DNA of 64,000 nt from Nymphaea colorata (GCF_008831285.2 NC_045139.1:28124808-28188807), one strand, 5' to 3'; positions 39,701-44,668 are shown, counted from the first letter of the stretch. Notes: generated by a model from the letters alone, not told the origin. Translations and numbers: made by a program.

Positions 39701-41469
39701 CCATGACCCAACCTGCAGACAGGGTCCATCTAAATAACCTACTATACTGACTTCAGATCAAGACTCAAACATAACTCCAAAGACTCTACCGTGACTCCAG
39801 CTTAACACTACTGAAGACCTACTGACTTCAGCACGTCTAACATCCAGTTACAGGTCCAATAGTTGATGTGCTTCCTTCAAAATAAGGCTGAAGTGCTCAA
39901 CTACCTGAGCAAGTGAGATTCCTCCAGCTGATTTTTGTTCTTCTTTTATATGCTGATTCTCAACAAAATCAGCCTTTCTTTCTAATTTTCTCAAGTTAAG
40001 GCATCTAGGTTTAATGTGACCAGGCTCATGGCAATGGGAACAAATAATTTTCTTGCTTGGTTCTTCATGATTTTTTCCAAAATGAGGTGGTCTATATGCC
40101 TTTACAAGACTTCCTGGTCCGGAAACTGCTAAAGCGCTTTCATTTGCATCTTTGTAGTGCATTAGCCTGTTTTCTTCCATAATTAGCTCAGCTAGAGCCT
40201 CATCCATTGTAGAATATATTGGTCTATGCAAAAGTGATGTTCTTACGATGTCGAATTCAGGTCTTATCCCATAAGAAAACATTTAATTTATCTTCATAAA
40301 CTTGTTTTTCTCTCAGCAGAATATCGTGATGACCTTTCCATTTTGGCTTAAAAATAGAGAGTTCATTCCATAATTGGTAGAATGCACCATAAGCCTCTTT
40401 TATAGACTTGTCTCCTTGCTCCGATTTTAGAGATTTTGACCTGAACTTTCCATTTATGAGCCACGTCCTTCATGATACAAGTCTCTTTTAGAAACTCCCA
40501 GGCTTCATGGGTTAAATCAAAGTTAGCCAATTGAGCATTAACAGTTGTTTTAACACTATTTACCAGCCTGGACATCACTTTATGGTTATTTGACTTCCAT
40601 TCCTTCCATTTTTTTTTCCCATATCCCCTTGATTTCTGTAGCAGCATGAACAACTGCAGCAACTAAAGCAGGTCACTAATTCTGACAGCAACAGATATCA
40701 ATGCTGATCAGCAACCAGTTCAACAGAGATCAGTCCCATAATCATCAACACACTGATCTCAGACTTCGTCACCAGTGAGACCTTCAATTCAGCTAAACAG
40801 AAACACCCACACAGAACCAAGCTCTGATACCATGTAATAAAACAGATGTCTCACAAACAACTCAATCTCACACACATGTGAACAGAAAAAAGTACTTCAT
40901 TAACATAGTTCAAAACAGATCTCTAAAGCGCTTACAAAAGAAGGAAACAGTTCACAATATATAGGGAGATGCCATTCGAGAGTCCAACGGCAACTTCAGC
41001 TGTGCTTATACAGCTGAACAAAAAAGAATAGAAATACAAGAAAAAGGAAGAATAAAAAAATACATAAAAAGAGGAAAGAAAAATCGCAAATACATACAAG
41101 CAGGAACAATACACATACTACTCAACAAAGTACAAGAAAATTATAATAACTTCTAACAGTATGCATAATCCCTCTTGCCCTTCCTCATCTTGTTGAAATA
41201 CTTTGTGGTGGTAAAACAACTTCAGAAGATTTTGTAAGACCATTCCTTTCCTTTTTTCAAAAATTTATGGCTGAAAGTTGAATGCAAACCTTTTAATATG
41301 GAAAACAGAACAATGAATTGACAAGTATGATTCTCTACATGTCCGTTCATAAGCATAAACAACAACACCCAATGCAAGAAATTAATACAAGAAACCAAGA
41401 GTACCTTGTCCACTCATAAGGATCTGATGAAATGCATATCTTATCACTCCTAATGACGGAATCACCCAT
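1314..41469 (-). CDS. ENDOV: Endonuclease V (ENDOV), seven of about eight exons, 3' end missing
   Basis: Join of 41405-41469, 30223-30493, 23473-23535, 23122-23161, 20905-20969, 2624-2740 and 1314-1442, all minus: 750 bp, 250 codons, no stop, every junction GT-AG and phase-compatible. EndoV is a metal-dependent nuclease that cuts near deoxyinosine in DNA and inosine in RNA. Visible family hallmarks: GGVDLSFS with D64, the wedge motif [11 protein letters not shown] with E112, [11 protein letters not shown] with D138, [14 protein letters not shown] with K167, and [10 protein letters not shown] with H225. These match the catalytic Asp-Glu-Asp triad and accessory Lys/His of the family. The first in-frame ATG is at 41469. 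Only the short C-terminal exon (normally following PEP.RQ) is absent, beyond position 1. Introns reach 18 kb because of inserted transposons. Exons look functional; expression is not shown. Confidence 0.93.
1443..2623 (-). other. ENDOV intron 6
   Basis: 1.18 kb of AT-rich sequence between exons 6 and 7. No transposon, repeat array or conserved open frame is recognised. Confidence 0.8.
2624..2740 (-). CDS. ENDOV: ENDOV exon 6
   Basis: 117 bp, acceptor acatcag, donor GCC|gtaagg. Encodes [14 protein letters not shown] and onwards to GNSGKIWGA, the moderately conserved stretch between the GKN strand and the GHR motif. It is separated from exon 5 by 18.2 kb. Confidence 0.92.
2741..3185 (-). other. 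ENDOV intron 5, start-distal segment
   Basis: Non-coding AT-rich intron sequence between exon 6 and the exon 5 duplicate. The open frame at 2849-3103 has no recognisable domain. Confidence 0.6.
3186..3296 (-). pseudogene. Decayed duplicate of ENDOV exon 5 3' half and flanking intron
   Basis: The segment aligns with 20836-20940 over about 105 bp. Shared on the plus strand are ATCAAACAAA, CC(A/T)CTGAAAA(T/C)GCAAAA, TTTTTCCAA and CAATAGTTG/AAATAGTTG. The part matching exon 5 covers the PTIGIGKN codons but carries substitutions, and the donor GTAAG has become GTGAAG. It is an old duplicate left on the far side of the TE-2 insertion. It is not used as an exon, since the true exon 5 is intact. Confidence 0.65.
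3323..3631 (+). repeat. 5' LTR of TE-2 (309 bp)
   Basis: TGTTAAATTG...GCTTACA, with a promoter-like TATATTGTAA stretch after CTCCCTCTTTCATTG near 3500 and CTTTGAAAG downstream. Preceded by TSD AAGTT, followed by a PBS. Confidence 0.8.
3632..3643 (+). other. Primer-binding site of TE-2
   Basis: TGGTACCAGAGC directly after the LTR end CA, one base off the canonical copia PBS TGGTATCAGAGC. Confidence 0.8.
3644..4092 (+). other. TE-2 leader
   Basis: Leader beginning TTGGCTCTGTGTGGG, matching the leader of TE-12 (minus strand below 40820). No coding frame is recognised. It is interrupted at about 4093 by repeat R1. Confidence 0.6.
4093..6362 (+). repeat. Large non-coding repeat R1 (first part)
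   Basis: Homologous throughout to 11756-14206 (R2): shared starts TGTAACACTCG/TGTAATGCTCG, GAACCCGGACCCG-like block, GAGGTGGCTGCCGG, AATTGGGGTGAGCAA, the (T)TTTGCAGGTACA acceptor-like site followed by GGGCACGTCC, and GAACTGTCAATTCA near the end. It holds CT-rich tracts and splice-like GTAAG/TTTGCAG signals but no retroelement protein. Size and TGTAAC start suggest an LTR of a gypsy-type or LARD element; this is inference. The plus-strand frames at 4113-4612 are Ser/Pro low complexity from the CT tract. Confidence 0.6.
6368..6677 (-). repeat. 3' LTR of TE-3 (310 bp)
   Basis: TG..CA ends. It is 24 bp longer than the 5' LTR because of a perfect 26-bp tandem duplication (6402-6427 and 6428-6453, containing ATATACGTGGAAAACC). 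Confidence 0.92.
6672..6944 (-). pseudogene. RNase H C-terminal part of TE-3
   Basis: Encodes [34 protein letters not shown] and VADVLTKSL, the C-terminal half of copia RNase H. Separated from the upstream frame by an 11-bp tandem duplication (GGGGTTAAAAT) at about 6940-6965 that shifts the frame. The last codons (LEGEC-stop) run through the polypurine tract into the first six bases of the LTR. Confidence 0.9.
6929..8128 (-). pseudogene. Reverse transcriptase-RNase H of TE-3, inactive
   Basis: 399 codons of copia [59 protein letters not shown], then [17 protein letters not shown] and the RNase H start ([17 protein letters not shown]). The catalytic YVDD box reads YVDG. About 15 residues around the SSAEAEYRA motif of RNase H are deleted (KRQE joined to VAMGV). 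Both changes predict no activity. The start of this frame overlaps the end of the gag-IN frame because of a short deletion near 8128. Confidence 0.92.
8088..10925 (-). pseudogene. Gag-protease-integrase of TE-3
   Basis: 945-codon open frame from ATG 10925. Gag spans residues 1-300, with LNKDNYLSW near 34 and zinc knuckle C253-x2-C256-x4-H261-x4-C266. Protease motif DSGA at 354-357. Integrase has the H490/H495 and C519/C522 zinc site and D549, D612, E648 in [14 protein letters not shown] and NGVAERKN. A 5-bp loss (GAGAT, compared with TE-4) near 8128 shifts the frame between the MTD residues and the RT, separating it from RT. Gag, PR and IN look intact otherwise. Confidence 0.92.
10926..11315 (-). 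repeat. GC-rich leader of TE-3
   Basis: About 390 bp of GGC/GCC-type repeat sequence (GGCAGCGCTGGGA recurring), comparable in position and composition with the leaders of TE-1, TE-4 and TE-9. Confidence 0.7.
11316..11328 (-). other. Primer-binding site of TE-3
   Basis: Minus strand TGGTATCAGAGCC immediately after the LTR, the canonical initiator-Met tRNA PBS. Confidence 0.9.
11329..11614 (-). repeat. 5' LTR of TE-3 (286 bp)
   Basis: TG..CA ends, nearly identical to the 3' LTR apart from the 26-bp duplication and a few changes. Same family as the LTR of TE-4 and the solo LTR at 23966. Confidence 0.93.
11615..11755 (+). repeat. R1, second part after the TE-3 insertion
   Basis: Continues R1 after the AAGTT duplication (AAGTTAATG as in R2 at 14207). 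Ends TGGCCTTTACATGTCGTGGTATA immediately before R2, so R1 and R2 are head to tail. Confidence 0.6.
11756..14241 (+). repeat. Large non-coding repeat R2
   Basis: Second head-to-tail copy of R1. It carries the same landmarks: CT-rich tract 11860-12380, GTAAG at 11976, GTGAGCAAGACC at 12607, TTTGCAGGTACAG at 13194, CTCCTCGACCCCAACTG at 13500, and GAACTGTCAATTCACTAAAGTTAATG at 14190. It is cut at 14241 by TE-4 and its end is not seen again. The plus-strand frame 11730-12500 is Ser/Pro/Leu low complexity and probably not protein-coding. Confidence 0.6.
14242..14523 (+). repeat. 5' LTR of TE-4 (282 bp)
   Basis: TGTTGGAATATC...GTTTCTACA, the family of the TE-3 LTRs. Confidence 0.9.
14524..14536 (+). 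other. Primer-binding site of TE-4
   Basis: TGGCATCAGAGCC, one transition from the canonical copia PBS. Confidence 0.85.
14830..17951 (+). pseudogene. Gag-protease-integrase-RT remnant of TE-4
   Basis: Same domain order as TE-3: gag (LNKDNYLSW), zinc knuckle CSHCNKLGH, protease DSGATHH, integrase [25 protein letters not shown], then RT from NNTWEVVD to AFLNGHL. Breaks seen: a 1-base shift just after the ATG at 14830, TAA in the knuckle region (15621), TAG for Gln after TQF (16650), a frameshift after VFLG near 17075, and TAG for Trp in GSKW (17726). The TAG stops fit C-to-T (or G-to-A) transitions. Confidence 0.9.
17957..18990 (-). pseudogene. Gag and protease start of TE-5
   Basis: Minus-strand fragments show VKLDGSNYE, the gag block SWIMNSVQ...[29 protein letters not shown], the zinc knuckle [14 protein letters not shown] and protease [12 protein letters not shown]. 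The knuckle is C-x3-x-H compatible but its second cysteine is tyrosine (CTYY). Stops and shifts separate the pieces. The frame ends just after the protease active site at the rearrangement point. Confidence 0.85.
19943..19955 (-). other. Primer-binding site of TE-5
   Basis: Minus strand TGGTATCAGAGCC abutting the LTR. Confidence 0.88.
19956..20148 (-). repeat. 5' LTR of TE-5 (about 193 bp)
   Basis: Starts TGTTACAG on the plus strand next to the PBS. The outer end is set at ATTCAACA because plus-strand RNase H codons of TE-2 (IFLGN, then SISW) begin immediately after it. Confidence 0.7.
20149..20555 (+). pseudogene. RNase H remnant of TE-2
   Basis: Plus-strand copia RNase H with stops and shifts: IFLGN-stop-SISW, [53 protein letters not shown] direct duplication of about 30 bp (AAACAACAAAAAATATCTCTATC twice, 20186-20245) breaks the frame. 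It leads straight into the 3' LTR at 20556. Confidence 0.8.
20556..20833 (+). repeat. 3' LTR of TE-2 (278 bp)
   Basis: TATTAAATTG...TTTCTTACA, with the initial TG mutated to TA. Aligns with 3323-3631. Followed by TSD AAGTT. Confidence 0.78.
20905..20969 (-). CDS. ENDOV: ENDOV exon 5
   Basis: 65 bp, acceptor tatgtag, donor AAT|gtaaga. Encodes residues 147-168 ([20 protein letters not shown] then KN). The 3' LTR of TE-2 ends only 71 bp from its donor. A decayed copy of its 3' half plus flanking intron is found at 3186-3296. Confidence 0.94.
21061..21175. repeat. 34-bp tandem repeat, 3.4 copies
   Basis: The unit starting TATGTGCAAAAGTAGTCACC begins at 21061, 21095, 21129 and 21163. Located in ENDOV intron 4. 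Confidence 0.92.
21176..23121. other. ENDOV intron 4, remaining sequence
   Basis: Non-coding. The stretch 21440-22270 is richer in GC and contains GGGTATGGGTACGG and CGTACCCAAATTTT / CCATACTCGTACC motifs. These recur near 27715-27775 in another intron, so it is probably a dispersed repeat of unknown class. No gene is seen. Confidence 0.5.
23122..23161 (-). CDS. ENDOV: ENDOV exon 4 (40-bp microexon)
   Basis: 40 bp, acceptor cctacag, donor GAG|gtatac. Encodes [13 protein letters not shown] with catalytic D138 and leaves one G that completes glycine with exon 5. The exon is much too short to be found as an open frame. Confidence 0.93.
23473..23535 (-). CDS. ENDOV: ENDOV exon 3
   Basis: 63 bp, acceptor ttatcag, donor CAG|gttctt, phase 0 at both ends. 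Encodes residues 113-133 ([11 protein letters not shown] through NPFYPQ), the segment linking the wedge helix to the VDGNG strand in EndoV. Confidence 0.93.
23966..24251 (+). repeat. Solo LTR of the TE-3/TE-4 family
   Basis: 286 bp, TGTTAGAATG...GTTTCTACA, with no internal sequence on either side. The perfect 5-bp TSD ATAAT occurs at 23961-23965 and 24252-24256. This is the expected product of recombination between the two LTRs of a full element. It lies in ENDOV intron 2, antisense to the gene. Confidence 0.93.
24257..24954. other. ENDOV intron 2 spacer
   Basis: AT-rich; frames at 24373-24784 have no recognised domain and overlap antisense. Nothing supported. Confidence 0.5.
24955..25287 (-). 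pseudogene. Inverted integrase fragment of TE-6
   Basis: Minus-strand copia integrase: [54 protein letters not shown]. It is in opposite orientation to the RT that starts at 25288, though both resemble TE-9, so an internal inversion or a head-to-head join occurred. The frame stops soon after the AERKN motif. Confidence 0.88.
25288..26578 (+). pseudogene. RT-RNase H of TE-6, internally deleted
   Basis: Plus-strand copia RT from [15 protein letters not shown] through AFAPV-like block, [23 protein letters not shown] and an intact [11 protein letters not shown]. The sequence between KFDRKD and [11 protein letters not shown] is deleted (about 50 residues compared with TE-9) and shifts the frame near 25787. 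RNase H follows, with [17 protein letters not shown] and [12 protein letters not shown], ending LEGEC-stop across the polypurine tract into the LTR. A premature stop after DHTLF (25661) is also present. Confidence 0.9.
26573..26827 (+). repeat. 3' LTR of TE-6 (255 bp)
   Basis: TGTTGAAGCATG...GTGTTTCTACA, preceded by the polypurine tract TTGAGGGGGAG. Same family as LTRs of TE-1 and TE-9. No matching 5' LTR is found upstream. Confidence 0.9.
26828..28886. other. ENDOV intron 2 spacer with microsatellite
   Basis: No domain-bearing frame. It contains the (AT)n(GT)n array at 27637-27701 and GTACCC-rich motifs at 27710-27775 that resemble 22190-22260. The stretch just before 28887 may be the decayed interior of the element whose LTR follows. 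Confidence 0.5.
27637..27701. repeat. (AT)11(GT)21 microsatellite
   Basis: Compound dinucleotide array. Open frames across it on both strands (Tyr-Ile and Thr-His runs) are artefacts. Confidence 0.95.
28887..29382 (+). repeat. TE-7: LTR, probably a 3' LTR
   Basis: Preceded by the polypurine tract TTTGAGGGGAGC and starting TGTTAGAAAATAC. Contains a (TG)n run (28936-28957), a 24-bp-scale repeat of ATATGTATACATGTATATAAACTGACAT (29005-29067), GTTATATAAGGACC and AATAAAG signals. The 3' limit (AACA at 29382) is a guess from the TG..CA rule. Composition resembles the TE-2/TE-12 LTRs. Confidence 0.6.
29823..30139. mobile_element. Harbinger/Tourist-like MITE (317 bp)
   Basis: Perfect 12-bp terminal inverted repeats GGGGGTGTTTGG / CCAAACACCCCC flanked by the trinucleotide ATA on both sides (29820-29822, 30140-30142). 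Interior is rich in AAACCAGGTTTT / AAAACCTGGTTTT palindromic blocks and has no coding capacity. It lies 83 bp downstream of the exon 2 donor in ENDOV intron 2. Confidence 0.85.
30223..30493 (-). CDS. ENDOV: ENDOV exon 2
   Basis: 271 bp, acceptor ttttcag, donor GAG|gtttct. Encodes residues 22-112 with the first catalytic aspartate in GGVDLSFS and the glutamate in AFRE at the very end. An open extension past the donor (SDSNLTVKF) is intron read-through. Confidence 0.95.
30494..30814. other. ENDOV intron 1, host segment near exon 2
   Basis: Non-coding, with a short CACCTGCACCCACACCCACACC stretch. No element recognised. Confidence 0.6.
30815..32431 (-). pseudogene. Gag (C-terminal)-protease-integrase remnant of TE-8
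   Basis: Fragments in order: [19 protein letters not shown], zinc knuckle [14 protein letters not shown], protease [11 protein letters not shown] near 31775, [13 protein letters not shown], and integrase pieces [26 protein letters not shown]. Frames are broken by stops and shifts at about 31797, 31675 and 31130. The substitution CIDN..EF marks the second catalytic Asp. Confidence 0.87.
32432..32639 (-). repeat. 3' LTR of TE-9 (208 bp)
   Basis: TG..CA ends. It lacks about 43 bp present in the 5' LTR (between AACCCT and CTAGCCTCC), a deletion between short CT repeats. Confidence 0.93.
32634..34193 (-). pseudogene. RT-RNase H of TE-9 (intact stretch of a broken polyprotein)
   Basis: 519 open codons. 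RT shows [48 protein letters not shown] and [11 protein letters not shown] with the catalytic Asp pair intact. RNase H shows [12 protein letters not shown] (an in-frame 3-residue duplication), [12 protein letters not shown] (Glu of EAEY replaced by Ile context), [14 protein letters not shown] and [12 protein letters not shown]. It ends LEGEC-stop, with the stop inside the LTR. It is the best preserved RT in the window but is cut off from PR-IN by stops upstream. Confidence 0.92.
34235..35977 (-). pseudogene. Protease-integrase of TE-9
   Basis: Begins at ATG 35953 (MADSPMGEW), immediately before the protease motif DSGATHH. Integrase follows with [38 protein letters not shown]. An in-frame TGA replaces Arg after NGVAE (near 35030), a frameshift follows [13 protein letters not shown] (about 34735), and TGA occurs in LIAL-stop-KGV (near 34297). 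Normally about 330 gag residues precede the protease; here there are none. Confidence 0.9.
35978..36530 (-). repeat. GC-rich leader of TE-9
   Basis: About 550 bp of GGC/GAC-repeat sequence (GACGGCGGC, GGCGGTGACG) running directly into the protease frame. Long alanine/arginine or serine/proline frames on both strands result from composition. Confidence 0.7.
36531..36543 (-). other. Primer-binding site of TE-9
   Basis: Minus strand TGGTATCAGAGCC adjacent to the LTR. Confidence 0.9.
36544..36794 (-). repeat. 5' LTR of TE-9 (251 bp)
   Basis: TG..CA ends; matches TE-1 and TE-6 LTRs in length and sequence. Confidence 0.94.
36795..37170 (-). pseudogene. Gag N-terminal remnant of TE-8
   Basis: Reads [11 protein letters not shown], then [25 protein letters not shown] and [15 protein letters not shown], aligning with TE-5 gag ([18 protein letters not shown]). 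A frameshift after ITYYI separates the rest. Its 3' side meets TE-9 at the GGTAG site. Confidence 0.85.
37171..37521. other. Unassigned spacer in ENDOV intron 1
   Basis: Between TE-8 gag and the TE-10 LTR. The minus frame 37309-37548 has no recognised domain. No PBS is found, so this is not an obvious TE-8 leader. Confidence 0.4.
37522..37974 (-). mobile_element. TE-10: copia 3' end (RNase H plus LTR)
   Basis: LTR about 37522-37695 (plus-strand TGTTACGACC to CACTTAACA) followed by a polypurine tract (minus TTGAGGGGGAG) and RNase H codons at 37740-37970: [42 protein letters not shown]. The LTR resembles that of TE-5. The element is cut at about 37975, where gypsy sequence begins. Confidence 0.8.
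37985..38300 (-). pseudogene. Gypsy protease remnant of TE-11
   Basis: The minus strand reads [40 protein letters not shown], the C-terminal part of a gypsy aspartic protease domain (VLGVQWL motif) followed by the RT-proximal linker. Ends at the junction with TE-10. Confidence 0.75.
38491..39525 (-). pseudogene. Gypsy gag of TE-11
   Basis: Retrotrans_gag-type sequence: start-side [20 protein letters not shown] (TGA just before ESM in what is otherwise an open frame), then [59 protein letters not shown] and EMARLVEEK, then a zinc knuckle CFHCDQP-stop-TPGHVC with TAG in place of Trp. A frameshift lies between 39166 and 39039. Decayed but unmistakable gypsy gag. Confidence 0.87.
39532..39544 (-). 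other. Primer-binding site of TE-11
   Basis: Minus strand TTGGTATCAAAGC, two bases (TA) inside the LTR end; a methionine-tRNA-type PBS. Confidence 0.75.
39547..39842 (-). repeat. 5' LTR of TE-11 (296 bp)
   Basis: Plus-strand TGTTAGCTTCCC to CGTCTAACA, unrelated to the copia LTRs. Positioned directly against the PBS. Confidence 0.8.
39848..40662 (-). pseudogene. Gag of TE-12
   Basis: Minus-strand copia gag: [30 protein letters not shown], then (another frame) [26 protein letters not shown] and the zinc knuckle [14 protein letters not shown]. Frameshift near 40300. Ends at the gypsy insertion. Confidence 0.85.
40821..40832 (-). other. Primer-binding site of TE-12
   Basis: Minus strand TGGTATCAGAGC abutting the LTR. 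Confidence 0.88.
40833..41158 (-). repeat. 5' LTR of TE-12 (326 bp)
   Basis: TGTTAGAAGTTATT...GTTTTATTACA on the minus strand, with CTATATATTG promoter-like sequence. Aligns with the TE-2 LTRs. Confidence 0.85.
41405..41469 (-). CDS. ENDOV: ENDOV exon 1 (start codon exon)
   Basis: Starts ATG GGT GAT at 41469, encodes 21 residues ending PYEWT, and leaves AG before the donor gtactc. AG joins the A opening exon 2 to give Arg, yielding W-T-R-I-Q-E-S-L-K, the expected W...Q..L pattern before the EndoV core. A pyrimidine-rich stretch ending AAAG at 41488 could be an acceptor, so the exon may begin at 41487 with 5' UTR spliced on. Confidence 0.8.
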
Positions 41470-41487
41470 AGACTTCTTATGGAAATC

Positions 41488-44163
41488 CTTTAGAAGTAGG
41501 GGAAAGGAAACAATCAGAGCTGTGATTTTAAGAAGCAATTAAAATAAAAAGCAAGTTAGCATTTCATCAATGACATAGAAACTAACCAAACATTTCCTTT
41601 TCAAATAAAAAATCAAAAGTGGAATGCCACATAATGCATGTAAAGGTTGATAGGACCAACATTCAACAAATCCTACTAGTCTATTCTATTACATATAGAC
41701 AGAACCAAAGACCTTGGCTTGGAACCAAAGCAAAGTGCTGATACATGGCAGATCTTAATTGGTTCCAAATTTTTATGTAAGCCAAAATATTCAGACATGA
41801 ACATAAAAAAATAGACAGTCTCTTGTTCATGATTTGACTTTGTTGTGTTAAATTTTAATCAAATCTTTAAAAATTATACCCTTCTTTCAGTCCTATAATC
41901 ACCCACAAAATCTCTCTCTCTCTCTCTCTCACACACACTCACACATTTCTAATTTCATGCACACAAATTGAATTACCTGCAGGAAACATCTAATTAATGA
42001 ATTAATCATAACCTAAATAGGTATTGCATATAAATTTTTGTTATCTCCTTTTTCAAGAAACTACACATCTTTTGGACTTAGAACTTTTATATGGCACAAC
42101 TTTTACATCAATTCTCTGCCCCTTGACCCAGGGCTCTTAGACACTGGAGTTGTACATGATGAAGGTCTTACCATTTTGATGAGAAAATATCCATTTGAGG
42201 ATACAACATGAGAGGTAGATTTTGCACTGAAAGAGGGTTTTATTTGTTTTGTGCTTAGGAGTCCATTTTCGCCATGAAGGATAATGGATTTTTCATTTTT
42301 TACAATAGATTTTCATTATTTTTTTAAGATATGGCTTCAAGTGACCCCACACTCAAATGGAAACTCATGATCAGTTAAACCTTGTGTATAATTTTTGTGA
42401 AAGGCAGATTTCCACAAGGATCACAGATGACCAGTTTGCCACCAGGTTCTCTATGTTCAAGCGTTAGCAACAAAAATGCATTAAGAACAAACGAGCTTCA
42501 AGGAGTTCAATGTCCTGGACTATGGGTTGAAGAATTTCTTGTATACCTGAAGATGTAGAATGCATCAAGATTGAAGGAGCATCAAAAGTTGATGAGGAGG
42601 AGGAGCATGAAAGGATGACGTAGAATTTGAAGGATAACATGAAGAAGATGTTGATGATGATTAATGATAATTTGACCTTCATATTTTCTAATGAACAAGT
42701 TCTTTACTGATGTTCAAAATTCTAAATTAAATTGATGGATCATGGATGTAGAACTGATGATTGTCAGTTTGTTACTTTTATGAATGGCATGTTTATTCTT
42801 GATTTTTTAGAGAAATGACATTTTTATTAATTCTCTGATGCTGTATTTATTTCTGATGTTTCCTAATTGTTTGTATATGTAAAATTTAATAAGACTTACT
42901 ATTTTTTACATTACATACCAGTACATATTATGCTACGCACCTCACAACATTGATCTATGTATTAAGTATATATAAGGAAAAGGAGCATTTTAACATAGCA
43001 TGAATATTAGCTAACTGTAACTAAGTTAATTATTATGTCAAGGCTGTCTCTGTGTGTGTGTGTGTGTGGCGTGAGAGAGAGAGAGAGGCTATTTGCTACC
43101 AAAAAGAAAAACTGTTAAGCTGTTGATTCCCAGAGAGACTAAATATGTAATTAATTTTCTCTAATAATGTTATAACATAAATGTAAGTGAAAAAGGTGTT
43201 AAGTTATTGATTCCCAGAGTGACAACAAATATAATTAATTTTCTCTAACATTGATATTAAGATATCCATATAATTTTTTAGATTTTATATATAAAGCATG
43301 GTTCACATATTTAATAAACCAAATGGCCTTATAAAATCACCAGAGCAGTAAAAAATTGGTAAAATATTACCATCATTTCTTAGTTGTTATAATGCATTTT
43401 AACGAATTAACAGAATATCTATTGTGAGGCCTTGATAAATAGCAGCACAGATATAATGTATTTTTTCAGTTACTACTCTCTTTTTCTATTTTTATTCATA
43501 AACCATATATGCACGTCTCTCTCTCTCTCTCTGTGCAAGGAACACAACTTCATGATAAATCTATGAATTTAATTTAATAATGATAATAAAATATAATAAT
43601 TAATAATTATAAAAGTATATAATAGTAGCAATAGTAACAGTACAAGCAGTAGTAGAAACAGCAGCAACACTTATAATATCAACTGTGGATTTTACTTTTT
43701 TTTTTTATCTTTAACGTAGTTTCATTTCGTTAAAGGTTTTGATAGTTTTATTTCTTTTTATCATTTTTTTCTTTTATTGTTACTGTTCCATAAAAATTAT
43801 TGTTTTAACACCAAGTGTTTTACTTTCAAGTTTCAACCATTATAAAGAAAAGAAACCCAGTTTCTTAACCCTAAGCAACTGATTTTCTTTCTTTAGATAT
43901 CACCCTTACTCTATATGTAGATTTAAATATGTTCTGATGCAAATTCATGCTGATAACCACATAGCACTCTGTGAACAATTGTATAGTCGAACATGATTAT
44001 CAAGGTAACTGATAAAAGACTACACCTACCAAAAGAGCTCCTCTGTGAACACAAATTTGCTGCTGATTTTATACTCAATCTTAGTCAACTTTTACCTCCA
44101 AAAGAAAAATAGTTTAAGATACGCTTTGCAACTAATTCACCTTATGCTTGATATCGAATTGAC
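41488..44163. other. Region upstream of ENDOV exon 1
   Basis: AT-rich, no recognised transposon or domain. Contains short (TC)n/(AC)n at 41911-41944, (GT)n at 43051-43067 and (TC)n at 43516-43532. The ENDOV promoter may lie here or further upstream; no element can be singled out. Confidence 0.5.
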
Positions 44164-44668
44164 TCAAGTTCCAGAATCAGAACCAAAAGGACGGAGTTCC
44201 GACAAACTACCAGAATTTGACCTTCCACCAAAGAACTGCAAATAAAACAAACTAGAAAATACAGAAATTTCTACTCTTCTAAGAGAAGTAGAAGCCCACC
44301 AACACACAAACCTATTTAAAACCTTCTACATTTCCTAAACAGGTTCCTGTCTTCCAAATCTAATTCCCTGATCATCAAATTCATGCAAATAGCTAAGAAA
44401 TGCCCCCAACAACCCTGCAGGAGGTTGGCCTCCACAAACAGACAAACCAAAAGTTCAACTTAAATAGCGAACAAGGGTATAATTTTCTAAATATCTGAAA
44501 CCTGATTACTTCGTGACATCAAAAAACGATCTCACCAGCTCCAGGGGGTTCGGAGTAGTAGAGTTGCCCTTCGGCTATGCACAGTCGCCGTTCAAGTTCC
44601 ATGGACATCAACTCTCTCTCCACACGCCAAAGAATGTATATGCCACTGGGACGGGCAATAATTACATG
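44164..44668 (-). CDS. Unrecognised small gene or gene 3' end, three exons
   Basis: Three minus-strand segments join in phase with short GT-AG introns: 44536-44668 (donor GCTG|gtgag), 44341-44429 (acceptor tgtggag, donor CCT|gttta) and 44164-44235 (acceptor tttgcag), ending in TGA. Both introns are 105-106 bp. The product would be 97 residues with ARPSGIYILWRVEREL, ERRLCIAEGQLYYSEPPGAG, GLLGAFLSYLHEFDDQGIRF and a Ser/Gly-rich tail ending SDSGT. No family is recognised. ATG codons exist within the first segment (44620, 44614), or the gene continues upstream. The second donor is weak. It lies upstream of ENDOV on the same strand and is separate because it ends in a stop. Confidence 0.5.

Larger units (their letters stand above)
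37975..39842 (-). mobile_element. TE-11: 5' half of a Ty3/gypsy element
   Basis: 5' LTR 39547-39842, PBS 39532-39544, gag and protease region, then truncation at about 37975. It sits inside TE-12 gag, which resumes at 39848. It is the only gypsy coding sequence identified in the window. Confidence 0.85.
39843..41158 (-). mobile_element. TE-12: 5' end of a copia element
   Basis: 5' LTR 40833-41158, PBS 40821-40832, leader, and gag to about 39848 where TE-11 interrupts it. Same family as TE-2. Lies in ENDOV intron 1, 246 bp downstream of exon 1, same strand as the gene. Confidence 0.88.

Noticed and set aside
44536-44668. 44.5-kb exon as ENDOV exon 1
   Set aside because: It leaves a phase of one base, whereas exon 2 needs two. 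The exon at 41405-41469 fits the phase and the W...Q..L pattern.
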